A DNA stretch of 52,380 bases. It comes from Christensenellaceae bacterium. GTDB lineage: Bacteria; Bacillota; Clostridia; Christensenellales; Borkfalkiaceae. Position numbers and translations under genes: made by a program. The notes under the pieces are model-generated. The model was not told the DNA's origin and did not search any database. It saw nothing but the letters and a program-made list of their open reading frames with translations. Each line of letters starts with the position of its first letter. Position 1 is the stretch's first letter. This document shows, one piece after another, positions 17,634-25,279 of this stretch. The DNA lies in NCBI GenBank assembly GCA_022768945.1, contig JALEKY010000033.1, positions 1 through 52,380 on the forward strand. Direction: 5' to 3'.

Positions 17634-17908
17634 AAAAAACAAGAAAACAACTTGCCCGGGACGCGCTTCTTCTTCGCGCAACGGGCTACGACGCAACCGA
17701 AACGGTTGAAGAATATGCCGATAAGGACGGCGAGATGGTGCTTTTGAAACGGCGAGTCGCAACAAAAAACGTGCCGCCGGACGTGTCTGCCGCTAAAATT
17801 ATTATGGAAGAACAGGATTTTTCCGTGTCCGATATGACAGACGAGCAGCTTGAAAAGGAGAGAGCGCGGCTTATTAAAGAACTTAAAAAAACCGACAAGA
17901 AAACCTGA
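17630..17908 (+). CDS. Small charged protein between terminase and portal, possibly terminase small subunit-like
   Basis: The 92-residue protein has a basic N-terminus (MKKTRKQLARDALLL). A middle strand block (EEYADKDGEMVLLKRRVATK) is followed by NVPPDVSAAKIIM and a charged C-terminal helix (MTDEQLEKERARLIKELKK). The T-K-x-V-P-P-D-x-x-A pattern occurs near the C-terminus of some phage small terminase proteins, which would suit its place beside TerL; here, however, it lies after TerL rather than before it and is too short for a typical DNA-binding ring subunit. The assignment is tentative. Confidence 0.6.
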   Translation: MKKTRKQLARDALLLRATGYDATETVEEYADKDGEMVLLKRRVATKNVPPDVSAAKIIMEEQDFSVSDMTDEQLEKERARLIKELKKTDKKT

Positions 17909-17928
17909 AAGAGGAGCGTACTTTTTTT

Positions 17929-19782
17929 ATGAACGAAAAACTTTTCAAAAAAGCCGAAGAGGCAGAAAAAAGAAAACTTGCAGCCGAGGTGACGGAGGAT
18001 TTTCAAAACCGCCGCGCCGCAAGGAGAGAGCTTGAAAACAAGTGGAGAATTAACCTGAATTTTCTTTCCGGCAAGCAGTTTACCGGCATCAACGCAGCGG
18101 GGGAAATAGGCGAGGAGGAACCCGCGTTTTTCTGGCAGAGCAGAAACGTGTTCAATCACGTTCTGCCCGTTTACGACGCAAGACTGTGCAAACTTGCAAA
18201 AATCAGACCGACGATGTCCGTAAGGGCTGCAACGGACGATAATTCAGATATTAAAACGGCGGAACTTACTTCAAAAATTCTCAATGCCACGTGCGCTCGG
18301 ATAGACGAAGACAAACTTATTTCGTCCGCGACGGCTTTCAGCGAGGCGACCGGCACCGCTTTTTACGAGGTGGGTTGGAACCCCGACGAGGGGAGGGAGG
18401 TCGGCTTCGACGAAAACGGCTCTTCTTTAAAAGAGGGGGACGCGTATGTTCAGGTCGTTTCTCCGTTTGAGATTTTTCCGGACTCGCTCTCTAACGAAAA
18501 TATAGAAGACTGCGACAGTATAATCCGCGCGAGAATTGTAAAAACAAGCCGAATTCGTGAGATTTACGGGGTTAACGTACAAGAAGACGAGGCTCTTTAT
18601 ACGGCTTCTTCGCAGGAAAGAATAGCAGAGAGAGGGCTTGTGACTTTGATAGAAAGATACGAAAAACCGTGCGACGAGTATCCGAAAGGGCGTATCGTTT
18701 CGGTCGCGGGAGGGGAGCTTCTTTCCGTTGAAGAGTTTCCGTACGAGAACGGCGGAGAGGGCAAAAGGACGTATCCGTTTATAAAGCAGGTTGCAAACGG
18801 TTTGCCGGGCTGCTTTTTCGGAACGGGAGTAATCGAAAGGCTGATACCCGTGCAAAGGGCGTACAACGCCGTTAAGAACAGAAAGACGGAGTTTTTAAAC
18901 AGGATTTCGATGGGGGTTCTTGCGGTGGAAGACGGTTCCGCCGACGTGGACGCGCTTATCGAAGACGGTCTTCAACCGGGGAAAATAATAGTTTACAGGC
19001 AGGGTTCCCGTCCGCCCGAAATGATGGAGGCGGAAAAGTTGCCGCCGGACTTTGAAAAGGAAGAAGAAAAACTTCTGGACGAGTTTTCGTTGCTCGGCGG
19101 CGTGAACGAGGTTTCCAAAGATTACAAGTCCACTCTCGGCGTGACGAGCGCGAAGGGGCTGCAATTACTGCTGGAACAGGAGGACGAACGCTTACTCGTC
19201 TCTGCGGAAAATATCAGGCGCGCCGTCAGAGAAACGGCTAAGCATATAATCCGATTGTTCCGTCAATTTACGGTTATGCCGCGACTAATGCGTGTGGCGG
19301 GCGAAGGGGGTATGGCTGAGATAGTTTATTTTTCGAAAAGCGACTTTACGAGCGACGACGTGATTTTCGAAACGGAAAACGAACTCAGTTTCTCGCCCTC
19401 GCAACGCAGAAGCAGTATTTTCGACCTCGTTTCGAGCGGACTTCTGATAGGGCAGGACGGCAAAATAGACGAAAACGTAAGGAACAAGCTTTTACAACTT
19501 CTCGGCTTTTCCAACGTCGGCGGAACTACGTCGCTTAAAGCCATCAACGTCAAAAGAGCGCAGGAAGAAAACGTTTGCGCGGATTCGGAAGAGCTTATTG
19601 CCGAACCATACGACGATCATCAAACGCATATCGACGAGCATATTCGTTTCCTCGTGGGGCGAGAATACGTCAAATCGAAAAACGGCGACAGGATTAAAGA
19701 AAAGATTTTAAAGCATATAGAAATGCACAAGAGCCTGCTTTCGTCCGTTTCGGATAACGAGGAAGAAAAGACGGGATTGTAA
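17929..19782 (+). CDS. P22-type phage portal protein
   Basis: The 617-residue protein has the length and layout of P22-like portals: a helical N-terminus (EEAEKRKLAAEVTEDFQNRRAARRELE read in segments), then LNFLSGKQFTGIN, then the core VFNHVLPVYDARLCKLAKIRP. A glycine- and aromatic-rich wing follows (GTAFYEVGWNP, YVQVVSPFEIFPDSL), then the long C-terminal helices with LLLEQEDERL. Twelve copies would form the DNA entry ring at one capsid vertex. No truncation is visible. It begins 20 nt after the 92-aa gene with a GAGGAGC ribosome binding site. Confidence 0.86.
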   Translation: MNEKLFKKAEEAEKRKLAAEVTEDFQNRRAARRELENKWRINLNFLSGKQFTGINAAGEIGEEEPAFFWQSRNVFNHVLPVYDARLCKLAKIRPTMSVRAATDDNSDIKTAELTSKILNATCARIDEDKLISSATAFSEATGTAFYEVGWNPDEGREVGFDENGSSLKEGDAYVQVVSPFEIFPDSLSNENIEDCDSIIRARIVKTSRIREIYGVNVQEDEALYTASSQERIAERGLVTLIERYEKPCDEYPKGRIVSVAGGELLSVEEFPYENGGEGKRTYPFIKQVANGLPGCFFGTGVIERLIPVQRAYNAVKNRKTEFLNRISMGVLAVEDGSADVDALIEDGLQPGKIIVYRQGSRPPEMMEAEKLPPDFEKEEEKLLDEFSLLGGVNEVSKDYKSTLGVTSAKGLQLLLEQEDERLLVSAENIRRAVRETAKHIIRLFRQFTVMPRLMRVAGEGGMAEIVYFSKSDFTSDDVIFETENELSFSPSQRRSSIFDLVSSGLLIGQDGKIDENVRNKLLQLLGFSNVGGTTSLKAINVKRAQEENVCADSEELIAEPYDDHQTHIDEHIRFLVGREYVKSKNGDRIKEKILKHIEMHKSLLSSVSDNEEEKTGL

Positions 19783-19910
19783 GCCGCGGGATTGCGAAAG
19801 CCGCCCCGGCGGAGAGAACGTTAAAAACGAGAGGTAATCCGTCGATATGAAAATTCGGGGAAACCCCGTAAAACGCACAAAAACAGCTATTTTTTAAGGA
19901 GGAAACTTTT

Positions 19911-20393
19911 ATGGAACAAACTTTTGAAACAAAAAACGACATTAGCGAAACGACGCGAGAGACTGCGGCGGACGGCGCGTGCGAAAACGACGCGGCGAGT
20001 ACGGAAGAAATTATGCCGGAGGCTTCGGACTTCGAGGAGTTTTTAAAACAATTTCCCGACGCGGACGCTGAAGAGACGATAAAGGGCGTGATAGAGTCGG
20101 GAGATTTTAAAAAGGGAGGATTTACCCGCCAGTACGTAAAATCTTTGAAACAAGAAGCGGAAAGACTCAAAAGAGAAAACGATTCCGAGGAAGTGCTTGT
20201 TAAAAAGGCTATGGAAAACAAGGCGGTTTCGGAGGAGATCGTCAAGGCGTATCTTATGAAGATTTCCGAAAATAAAAAAGCTGTTAAAAAGCGTATAAAC
20301 GGAATTGCTCCCGCGGTGCCGCCGATTAAGCCGAGAACGGTTTCGGAAGCGGGCAAGCTTGCGAACGAAATATTCGTAAATAATTTAAAGTGA
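19911..20393 (+). CDS. Phage scaffold-like protein
   Basis: The 160-residue protein has a strongly acidic, Thr/Ala-rich N-terminal third (about 1-45). A charged coiled-coil-like region follows (FTRQYVKSLKQEAERLKREN) and a basic C-terminal segment (ENKKAVKKRINGI). This composition, and the position between portal and coat genes, is typical of internal scaffolding proteins that guide capsid assembly and bind coat through a basic C-terminal helix. AAGGAGG precedes the start. There is no recognisable protease domain. The call rests mainly on context. Confidence 0.7.
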   Translation: MEQTFETKNDISETTRETAADGACENDAASTEEIMPEASDFEEFLKQFPDADAEETIKGVIESGDFKKGGFTRQYVKSLKQEAERLKRENDSEEVLVKKAMENKAVSEEIVKAYLMKISENKKAVKKRINGIAPAVPPIKPRTVSEAGKLANEIFVNNLK

Positions 20394-20394
20394 C

Positions 20395-20660
20395 AACTCG
20401 GTGGGCGGTGACCGCCAAGCAATTACGGAGATACAGTTCTCCACGTTTAAGCAGGTCGGATGACCGATGGTCGCCCCTACGGTAGGACAAGTACACAAGC
20501 ACCTAAACATAAAATCAAAACGGACGAGCAATGGGTGGTGACCGCCGGCACGTAAGGGCGGAAGTGAAAGGTTGTTTGAACAAGAAACGCGGACGAGCAA
20601 TGCTCGCCCCTACGGGTAAACAAATCGGAAGAGAGATGCTCGTCCTTGCGGTGGGTTGGT
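20395..20660. repeat. Cluster of interspersed palindromic repeats inside the phage-like island
   Basis: At least four repeat units fill most of the 356-nt gap between scaffold and coat genes. GGGCGGTGACCGCC lies near 20413, a TCGCCCCTACGG end near 20472, GTGGTGACCGCCGG near 20535, and CGGACGAGCAATGCTCGCCCC near 20590. A further degenerate unit lies at about 20632-20655. The same units occur in host intergenic regions at 3,235, 27,240, 30,905, 34,116 and 41,935. The rest of the gap holds only the coat gene's ribosome binding site. Confidence 0.8.
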
Positions 20661-20749
20661 GAAAAACTACTCACATAAGAAAGGCGAAAGAAGAAAAAAT
20701 CAAGCTTCCGTAGCCATAACATTATAAAAATATTTCCGGAGGAAAAAAC

Positions 20750-21922
20750 ATGGTAACAATGAACAGTGCCGATAAGGCTCTTAAAAGTTTATATCTCGGC
20801 GTGGTTGCCGATCAACTCAATACGCAGGTTAACCCTTTGCTTGCAAGAATCAAGCAGACGACTCAGGACGTTTGGGGTAAGGAAGTAAGAAAACTTGCAA
20901 GATACGGCGTTAACGGCGGTATAGGCGCGGGTACCGAAACGGGAGACCTTCCCGACGCGCAGGGGAATAATTACGAACAGTTCGTTCTGACTCTCAAAAA
21001 CCTTTACGGCACGATCGAAATAAGCGACAAGGCGGTGAGAGCTTCCGAAAACAACGCGGGCGCGTTCGTAAATCTTCTCAATGCCGAAATGGAAGGGCTT
21101 ATCAAGTCTTCGTCTTTCAACTTCGGCAGAATGCTGTTCGGTGACGGTACGGGCAAGCTCGCGGCGGTCGCTTCGGTCGGCAGCGACGGAACGGTGGTTT
21201 TCGACAGCGTAAAGAACGTTTTCGAAGGTATGGTTGTGGATTTCCTTCACAACGGCTCGGTTATCTCGGGTTGCGCTCAGAGAACGGTTAAAATCGTGGA
21301 CAGAACGAACAAAAAAGTAACGTTTGCCGGGGCGGCGATTTCTTCGACTGCGGTGGCTGCGGGCGACATTATCACCGTTCAGAATTCTTACAATCAGGAA
21401 ATAACCGGTCTCGGAGCGATTTTTAAAAGCACGGGCAGCATTTACGGACTTTCGAGAACGGACAACAAATGGCTCGTTCCTTATATGAAGGATTCGGTCG
21501 GCAGTATTTCCGAAACGGTTATTCAGAAAGCCATCGACGAGATTGAGGAAACCACCGGCAGCAAGGTGAACTTTATAGTTTGCTCTTCCGGCGTTAAGAG
21601 GGCGTTGCAATCCTACCTCGCGCAGTATAAGCGCAATGTGGATATGACCACTCTCGAGGGCGGTTATACTACGATGACGTTTAACGGTATTCCCGTCGTA
21701 TCCGATCGCTTCTGCCCGGACGGTACGATGTATTTGCTTAACACCGACGATTTCGCGCTCCATCAGCTTTGCGATTGGCAGTGGCTCGAAACCCAGGACG
21801 GAAAAATCTTGAAGCAGATTGCCGGCAAGCCCGTTTATACGGCTACGCTCGTTAAGTATGCGGATATTCTTTGCTCCCGTCCGTGCGGTCAGGGTATGCT
21901 TTCCGGTATTACCGAAGCGTAA
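20750..21922 (+). CDS. Phage major capsid protein (HK97 fold)
   Basis: The 390-residue protein resembles HK97-fold coat proteins of Firmicutes phages. It has a helical N-arm with N-P-L-L-A-R-I. The E-loop-like block is GIGAGTETGDLPDAQGNNYEQ, here split as GIGAGTETGD and LPDAQGNNYEQ. The spine and P-domain region includes LKNLYGTIEISDKAV and NAEMEGLIKSS. A late A-domain block is GGYTTMTFNGIPVVSD, followed by an aspartate- and aromatic-rich DDFALHQLCDWQW. GGAGGAAAAAAC gives a strong ribosome binding site. It should form the icosahedral shell with the scaffold. The first codons (MVTM) allow a second ATG three codons later. Confidence 0.86.
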   Translation: MVTMNSADKALKSLYLGVVADQLNTQVNPLLARIKQTTQDVWGKEVRKLARYGVNGGIGAGTETGDLPDAQGNNYEQFVLTLKNLYGTIEISDKAVRASENNAGAFVNLLNAEMEGLIKSSSFNFGRMLFGDGTGKLAAVASVGSDGTVVFDSVKNVFEGMVVDFLHNGSVISGCAQRTVKIVDRTNKKVTFAGAAISSTAVAAGDIITVQNSYNQEITGLGAIFKSTGSIYGLSRTDNKWLVPYMKDSVGSISETVIQKAIDEIEETTGSKVNFIVCSSGVKRALQSYLAQYKRNVDMTTLEGGYTTMTFNGIPVVSDRFCPDGTMYLLNTDDFALHQLCDWQWLETQDGKILKQIAGKPVYTATLVKYADILCSRPCGQGMLSGITEA

Positions 21923-22023
21923 CGTTTTTAAAGCGGCAGCCGCGGGCGTTCGTCTTTGGCTTAAGCGGAAGAAGAAAGAACAGACGTCTTCGGTTTAGCG
22001 CGAAAATAGAGATAATGTGAGAA

Positions 22024-22068
22024 AAAGGCGGCTTATTGAGAATCGATTTCAATATATAAGTCGCCTTT
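22024..22068 (+). terminator. Strong hairpin after the coat gene, possible attenuator
   Basis: AAAGGCGGCTTAT (22024-22036) pairs with ATAAGTCGCCTTT (22056-22068), 13 bp with one G-T position. No long T-run follows. A partial terminator after the coat gene would raise coat over connector expression, as is common in phage head operons. Confidence 0.5.
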
Positions 22069-22098
22069 GATTATAACTTCAGAGAGGTCAGTGTTAAT

Positions 22099-22668
22099 AT
22101 GAAAGTGAGAAATATACTGAAGCTTGCGGCGGGGATTACGGGAAAAAACGACGCGGAAGAGTTCTTGGAAAAAGGTTCCGCGCCCGACTGCGAGACGGCG
22201 AGAATGGACGCGGAAAGACTTCTGAAAGCGTACAACTTATTGAATGCGGAACTTGCGGGAGAGTATGAAAAGCTTTACGTAAAGGAAAAGTTAGAGGCGG
22301 CGGACGGCGCTTCTCTTTCGGGATTTAAAGAGTATCCTTTCGAAATCGTATCGGTCGAAACCGATGACGGCTTCCCTATGAAGTACGACGTTAAAGACGG
22401 GAAACTCGTGACCGGAAAGAAATGCCCGGCGATTGTGTTTTACAGATATATTCCGAAAGAGAGAGGGTTCGACGACGAAGTAGATTACGGCGAACTTTCG
22501 AGAATTTCACCGAGGACGCTCGCGCTCGGAACGGCGAGAGAGTTTTTGTTCGACGGCGGGGCGTATTCGGCGGCTGCGGAAGTAGACGAAAAATTCAAAA
22601 AGGCTCTTAACGCCTGCCTTAAACCGAGAGGGAGAAAAATTATTCCGCAAAGGAGCTGGTTTTTATGA
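22099..22668 (+). CDS. Head-tail connector-like protein (P22 gp4 position)
   Basis: The 189-residue protein has a helical N-terminal half (MDAERLLKAYNLLNAELAGEY), a central beta segment (EYPFEIVSVETDDGFPMKYD, then ACPAIVFY-like strands), and a helical C-terminus starting SPRTLALGTAREF and ending in a basic PRGRKIIPQRSWF. Size, helical character and place directly after the coat gene fit a head-completion adaptor that docks to the portal, equivalent in position to P22 gp4. Direct sequence recognition is weak. Its stop overlaps the next gene's ATG by 4 nt. Confidence 0.6.
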   Translation: MKVRNILKLAAGITGKNDAEEFLEKGSAPDCETARMDAERLLKAYNLLNAELAGEYEKLYVKEKLEAADGASLSGFKEYPFEIVSVETDDGFPMKYDVKDGKLVTGKKCPAIVFYRYIPKERGFDDEVDYGELSRISPRTLALGTAREFLFDGGAYSAAAEVDEKFKKALNACLKPRGRKIIPQRSWFL

Positions 22669-24155
22669 GAAAAATTTTTGCGCCCGAAAAATTCTCGACA
22701 AGGCTCGTTAGAGGATTGAACGTAAGCGTTTCTTCGGGTGCCGACGTCGCGGTGGGGCTGAGAGAGTTTAACGGAGGTCTGAAAAGAGGAGTTTGCCGTT
22801 ACAAGACGACGAGTGCGTCGGGAGAATATATGAAGCTTCCCGAGGGAGTGACCGTCGACGGCTTTTTTGTAGGCGATACAAAGGCGGGCGAAAGATTTTT
22901 TGTGTACTCGGACGGGAAATTATACGTTTCGGACGGGAAGAAAATCGATAACACGGGCGAGAACGGCTCGGGAGTTTCAAACGGCGCGAGCGGATCGGGC
23001 GGCGCGAGCGGCTCTTCGGGTTCGGGTGCTTCCGGCTCGGGTGCGTCGGGTGCTTCCGGTTCGGGTGCGTCGGGTGCTTCCGGTTCGGGTGCGTCGGGTG
23101 CTTCCGGCTCGGGGAATTCCGTCGGGGAAACGTTCAGGCTTGTCGGCAACGTTTCGCTCGGAGGGAAAGTTTCGTTCGCGGAGGCGATCTCGGACGGAGG
23201 AAAAGTTGTGCTCGTTTGCGATGAAAACGGGGGCGCGTATACTTACGACGGATTGTTTTTTACGAAGAAAACCATGCCGAAAGGAGTGTGTGCTATTGCA
23301 TCGCTCGGATTAAAGACCGTGTTGGTTACCGATAAAAAAGCGTATATGTCGAAAAGCGACAACGCGCTCGATTTTTCATTCGGTTCGGATAAAGGCAATT
23401 TTTCTTTCGGAGTGTATTCGGATATTAAAAACGCCGTAGGAACGAGCAGGCAAATCGTGCTCGCTTCAGAAAAGGGGTTGTTCGGAATTACGTCGAGCGC
23501 GTTCGGAACGGATTTTTCGTTCAAGGTTATAGACTCGGGAGGAGTGAGGATTTACCCCGAGACGCTTGCCGCGTGCGGAGATAAGGTTTTTGTACTTTCG
23601 GACGGAGGTCTTATAGAGTACGACGGCGCGGGCGTGAGCGTACGTTACCCGGAAATTTGCGAATTCGTAGGCGAGGGAATTTGCGGATTTTCTTACGGCA
23701 GAGAGTATTACGCTTCGTTTCGTTCGCTGCTGCCGACGAAAAAAATCGTGAACGTTTGCTTTTACGACGGCAGTTATTACGTGACGGGCGCAGGGATTAC
23801 CTGCGGCGTGACGAGGGGGGACGGCTCGACCGTTTTTATCGAAAGAGGGACGAAAGATATCTGCTCTTTCGTGGGAAAAATTTTGCTGAAAGGGAACAAA
23901 GCCGTGTATGCGACAAACGCGACGGACTTCGGTATCCCCGGGAGGAAAACTCTTGTTTACGTTAAAGCTTCGGCAAACAGAAATTTTTTGCTTACCGTTA
24001 AGGCTGACGGTGCGAAAAGAAAGTATGCGGTTAAGGCCGGAGCGAACGGATACGTAAGGCCGTACGTTTCGGGTAGCGAATTTTCGTTCGAGTTCGAGAG
24101 CGAATACGAAGATTTTAAGATCTTTTCGCCGCGTGTGGAAATAGAGTACGTTTAA
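22665..24155 (+). CDS. Beta-propeller-like protein with Gly-Ser-Ala repeats, possible tail hub (P22 gp10 position)
   Basis: The 496-residue protein has an N-terminal region of about 100 residues with beta strands and GLKRGVCRYK. A Gly/Ser/Ala-only tract follows (about 105-151). Repeated four-strand blocks come next, such as KVVLVCDENGGAYTYDGLFF, KTVLVTDKKAYMSK and KVFVLSDGGLIEYDG, which look like propeller blades. A final beta domain ends in FKIFSPRVEIEYV. Podovirus hub or stabilisation proteins that follow gp4 have a similar plan, so a closure/hub role is plausible. The repeat tract probably acts as a flexible linker. Confidence 0.6.
   Translation: MRKIFAPEKFSTRLVRGLNVSVSSGADVAVGLREFNGGLKRGVCRYKTTSASGEYMKLPEGVTVDGFFVGDTKAGERFFVYSDGKLYVSDGKKIDNTGENGSGVSNGASGSGGASGSSGSGASGSGASGASGSGASGASGSGASGASGSGNSVGETFRLVGNVSLGGKVSFAEAISDGGKVVLVCDENGGAYTYDGLFFTKKTMPKGVCAIASLGLKTVLVTDKKAYMSKSDNALDFSFGSDKGNFSFGVYSDIKNAVGTSRQIVLASEKGLFGITSSAFGTDFSFKVIDSGGVRIYPETLAACGDKVFVLSDGGLIEYDGAGVSVRYPEICEFVGEGICGFSYGREYYASFRSLLPTKKIVNVCFYDGSYYVTGAGITCGVTRGDGSTVFIERGTKDICSFVGKILLKGNKAVYATNATDFGIPGRKTLVYVKASANRNFLLTVKADGAKRKYAVKAGANGYVRPYVSGSEFSFEFESEYEDFKIFSPRVEIEYV
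22976..23115 (+). repeat. 24-bp in-frame tandem repeat encoding Gly-Ser-Ala
   Basis: Three near-identical 24-bp units (23034-23057, 23058-23081, 23082-23105), each coding G-S-G-A-S-G-A-S, are flanked by degenerate partial units on both sides. The period is a multiple of 3, so copy-number change would keep the frame. Confidence 0.85.
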
Positions 24156-24156
24156 A

Positions 24157-24183
24157 GCGCGTTTAAATGCGCTCTAAACGCGC
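24157..24183. repeat. Hairpin between propeller-like genes
   Basis: GCGCGTTTA (24157-24165) pairs with TAAACGCGC (24175-24183), 9 bp, right after the stop of the 496-aa protein. No T-run follows. The remaining 150 nt to the next gene show no gene. Confidence 0.5.
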
Positions 24184-24333
24184 GAGGCGGAAAAACGTGG
24201 AGCGAACGGGAAATGCTCAAGAGAGGAACAAGAAGAACGGACGGGAAGGACGAAAATCAGGAAACGGGCGAGCGATAAAAATGGGGAAATGTGCGATAAT
24301 GCGCGTTTAAGGCGGTTAATTTAAAGGAGAAGA

Positions 24334-25275
24334 ATGGATTACGGTAAACTTGCGCTTAAAAGAATAGAAGAGTTAAGCGATTATATTCGACTGAAGGGAA
24401 AGAGCGAGGAGAAGAAAGATTATTCCGTTTCGGCGGGGACGGGTTCGTTTTCTCTTGCGAAAGGGGAGAAGTCCGGAAAGGTCGTGAGAGTGTTGCTCGA
24501 CGACGACGGAGATTTGAAAATTAAGTTTTTCGTTTCGGTTAGCGGAAGCGACTGCCTTGTCGAGGGAACTTTGGACGGGCAAAAGCTGGTTAACGAAAAC
24601 GTTTCGGGAACGGCGGACGTCGTGAGGATTTGCTCTGCCGTTGAAAAGGGAATTCACGAAATAGGTCTTGAAATTACCGCCGGGGCTACGCTTGCCGTTA
24701 GTTCGCTTTCGATTACAGCCGAGGGCAACATAGACAGGACTTGCGATAAGATTTTTATAGACGCAGACAAAAACGGCACGCTTTTTTTGGAAAACAATCT
24801 TTCGAGAGTGGCGGTGTGTAAGTTCGTTAACGGTAAGAAAGCGGAATTATACGCGTTTTACGGGGTTTCTTATGCGAGGATAAAGAAATTTTCGACGAAA
24901 TTCTATCTGTTTGTCGTGACGGAAACGGGACAGGCGGCGGTTGTAAAAATTGCGGAGGACGGCTCGGACGTCGGGTACTGTTACGTGACTGACGGGGCGG
25001 TGTGTCTGGACGGAGCGGAGAGCGAAGACGGAAATATAACGTTGTTTGCGGGTAAAAACAATACGTCGGAGATTTTCGTTTTCGACGTGACTTCGGGCGA
25101 GGTGCGGGCGTGTAGTTCGTTCGAGGGAGGGGCTGACGAAATTTCCGTAACCAAGCTCGGGCACGGTTACGCGTTGGTAACGAGAAACGACGACAGCGTT
25201 TATCTTTCCGTTTCGGAAGGAACGTCTGCCGACGTACTGAAAGAAAAATTTACTGTTTCTATATCGGAGAGTTGA
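24334..25275 (+). CDS. Beta-rich protein of the phage-like island, unknown function
   Basis: The 313-residue protein has a short helical N-terminus (LKRIEELSDYIRLKG), then a jelly-roll-like beta domain (about 30-130) with KVVRVLLDDDGDLKIKFFV. Repeated strand blocks resembling propeller blades follow (about 140-300; KIFIDADKNGTLFLEN, YGYALVT-type strands near the end). No catalytic motif or signal peptide is seen. AAGGAG precedes the ATG. The position after the hub-like gene suggests a particle surface, fibre-base or decoration role, but the sequence does not show which. Confidence 0.55.
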   Translation: MDYGKLALKRIEELSDYIRLKGKSEEKKDYSVSAGTGSFSLAKGEKSGKVVRVLLDDDGDLKIKFFVSVSGSDCLVEGTLDGQKLVNENVSGTADVVRICSAVEKGIHEIGLEITAGATLAVSSLSITAEGNIDRTCDKIFIDADKNGTLFLENNLSRVAVCKFVNGKKAELYAFYGVSYARIKKFSTKFYLFVVTETGQAAVVKIAEDGSDVGYCYVTDGAVCLDGAESEDGNITLFAGKNNTSEIFVFDVTSGEVRACSSFEGGADEISVTKLGHGYALVTRNDDSVYLSVSEGTSADVLKEKFTVSISES

Positions 25276-25279
25276 TTGT

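Noticed and set aside
22799-23149. Minus-strand Pro/Glu repeat protein
   Set aside because: It is the antisense of the Gly-Ser-Ala repeat in the hub-like gene; low-complexity DNA keeps several frames open.
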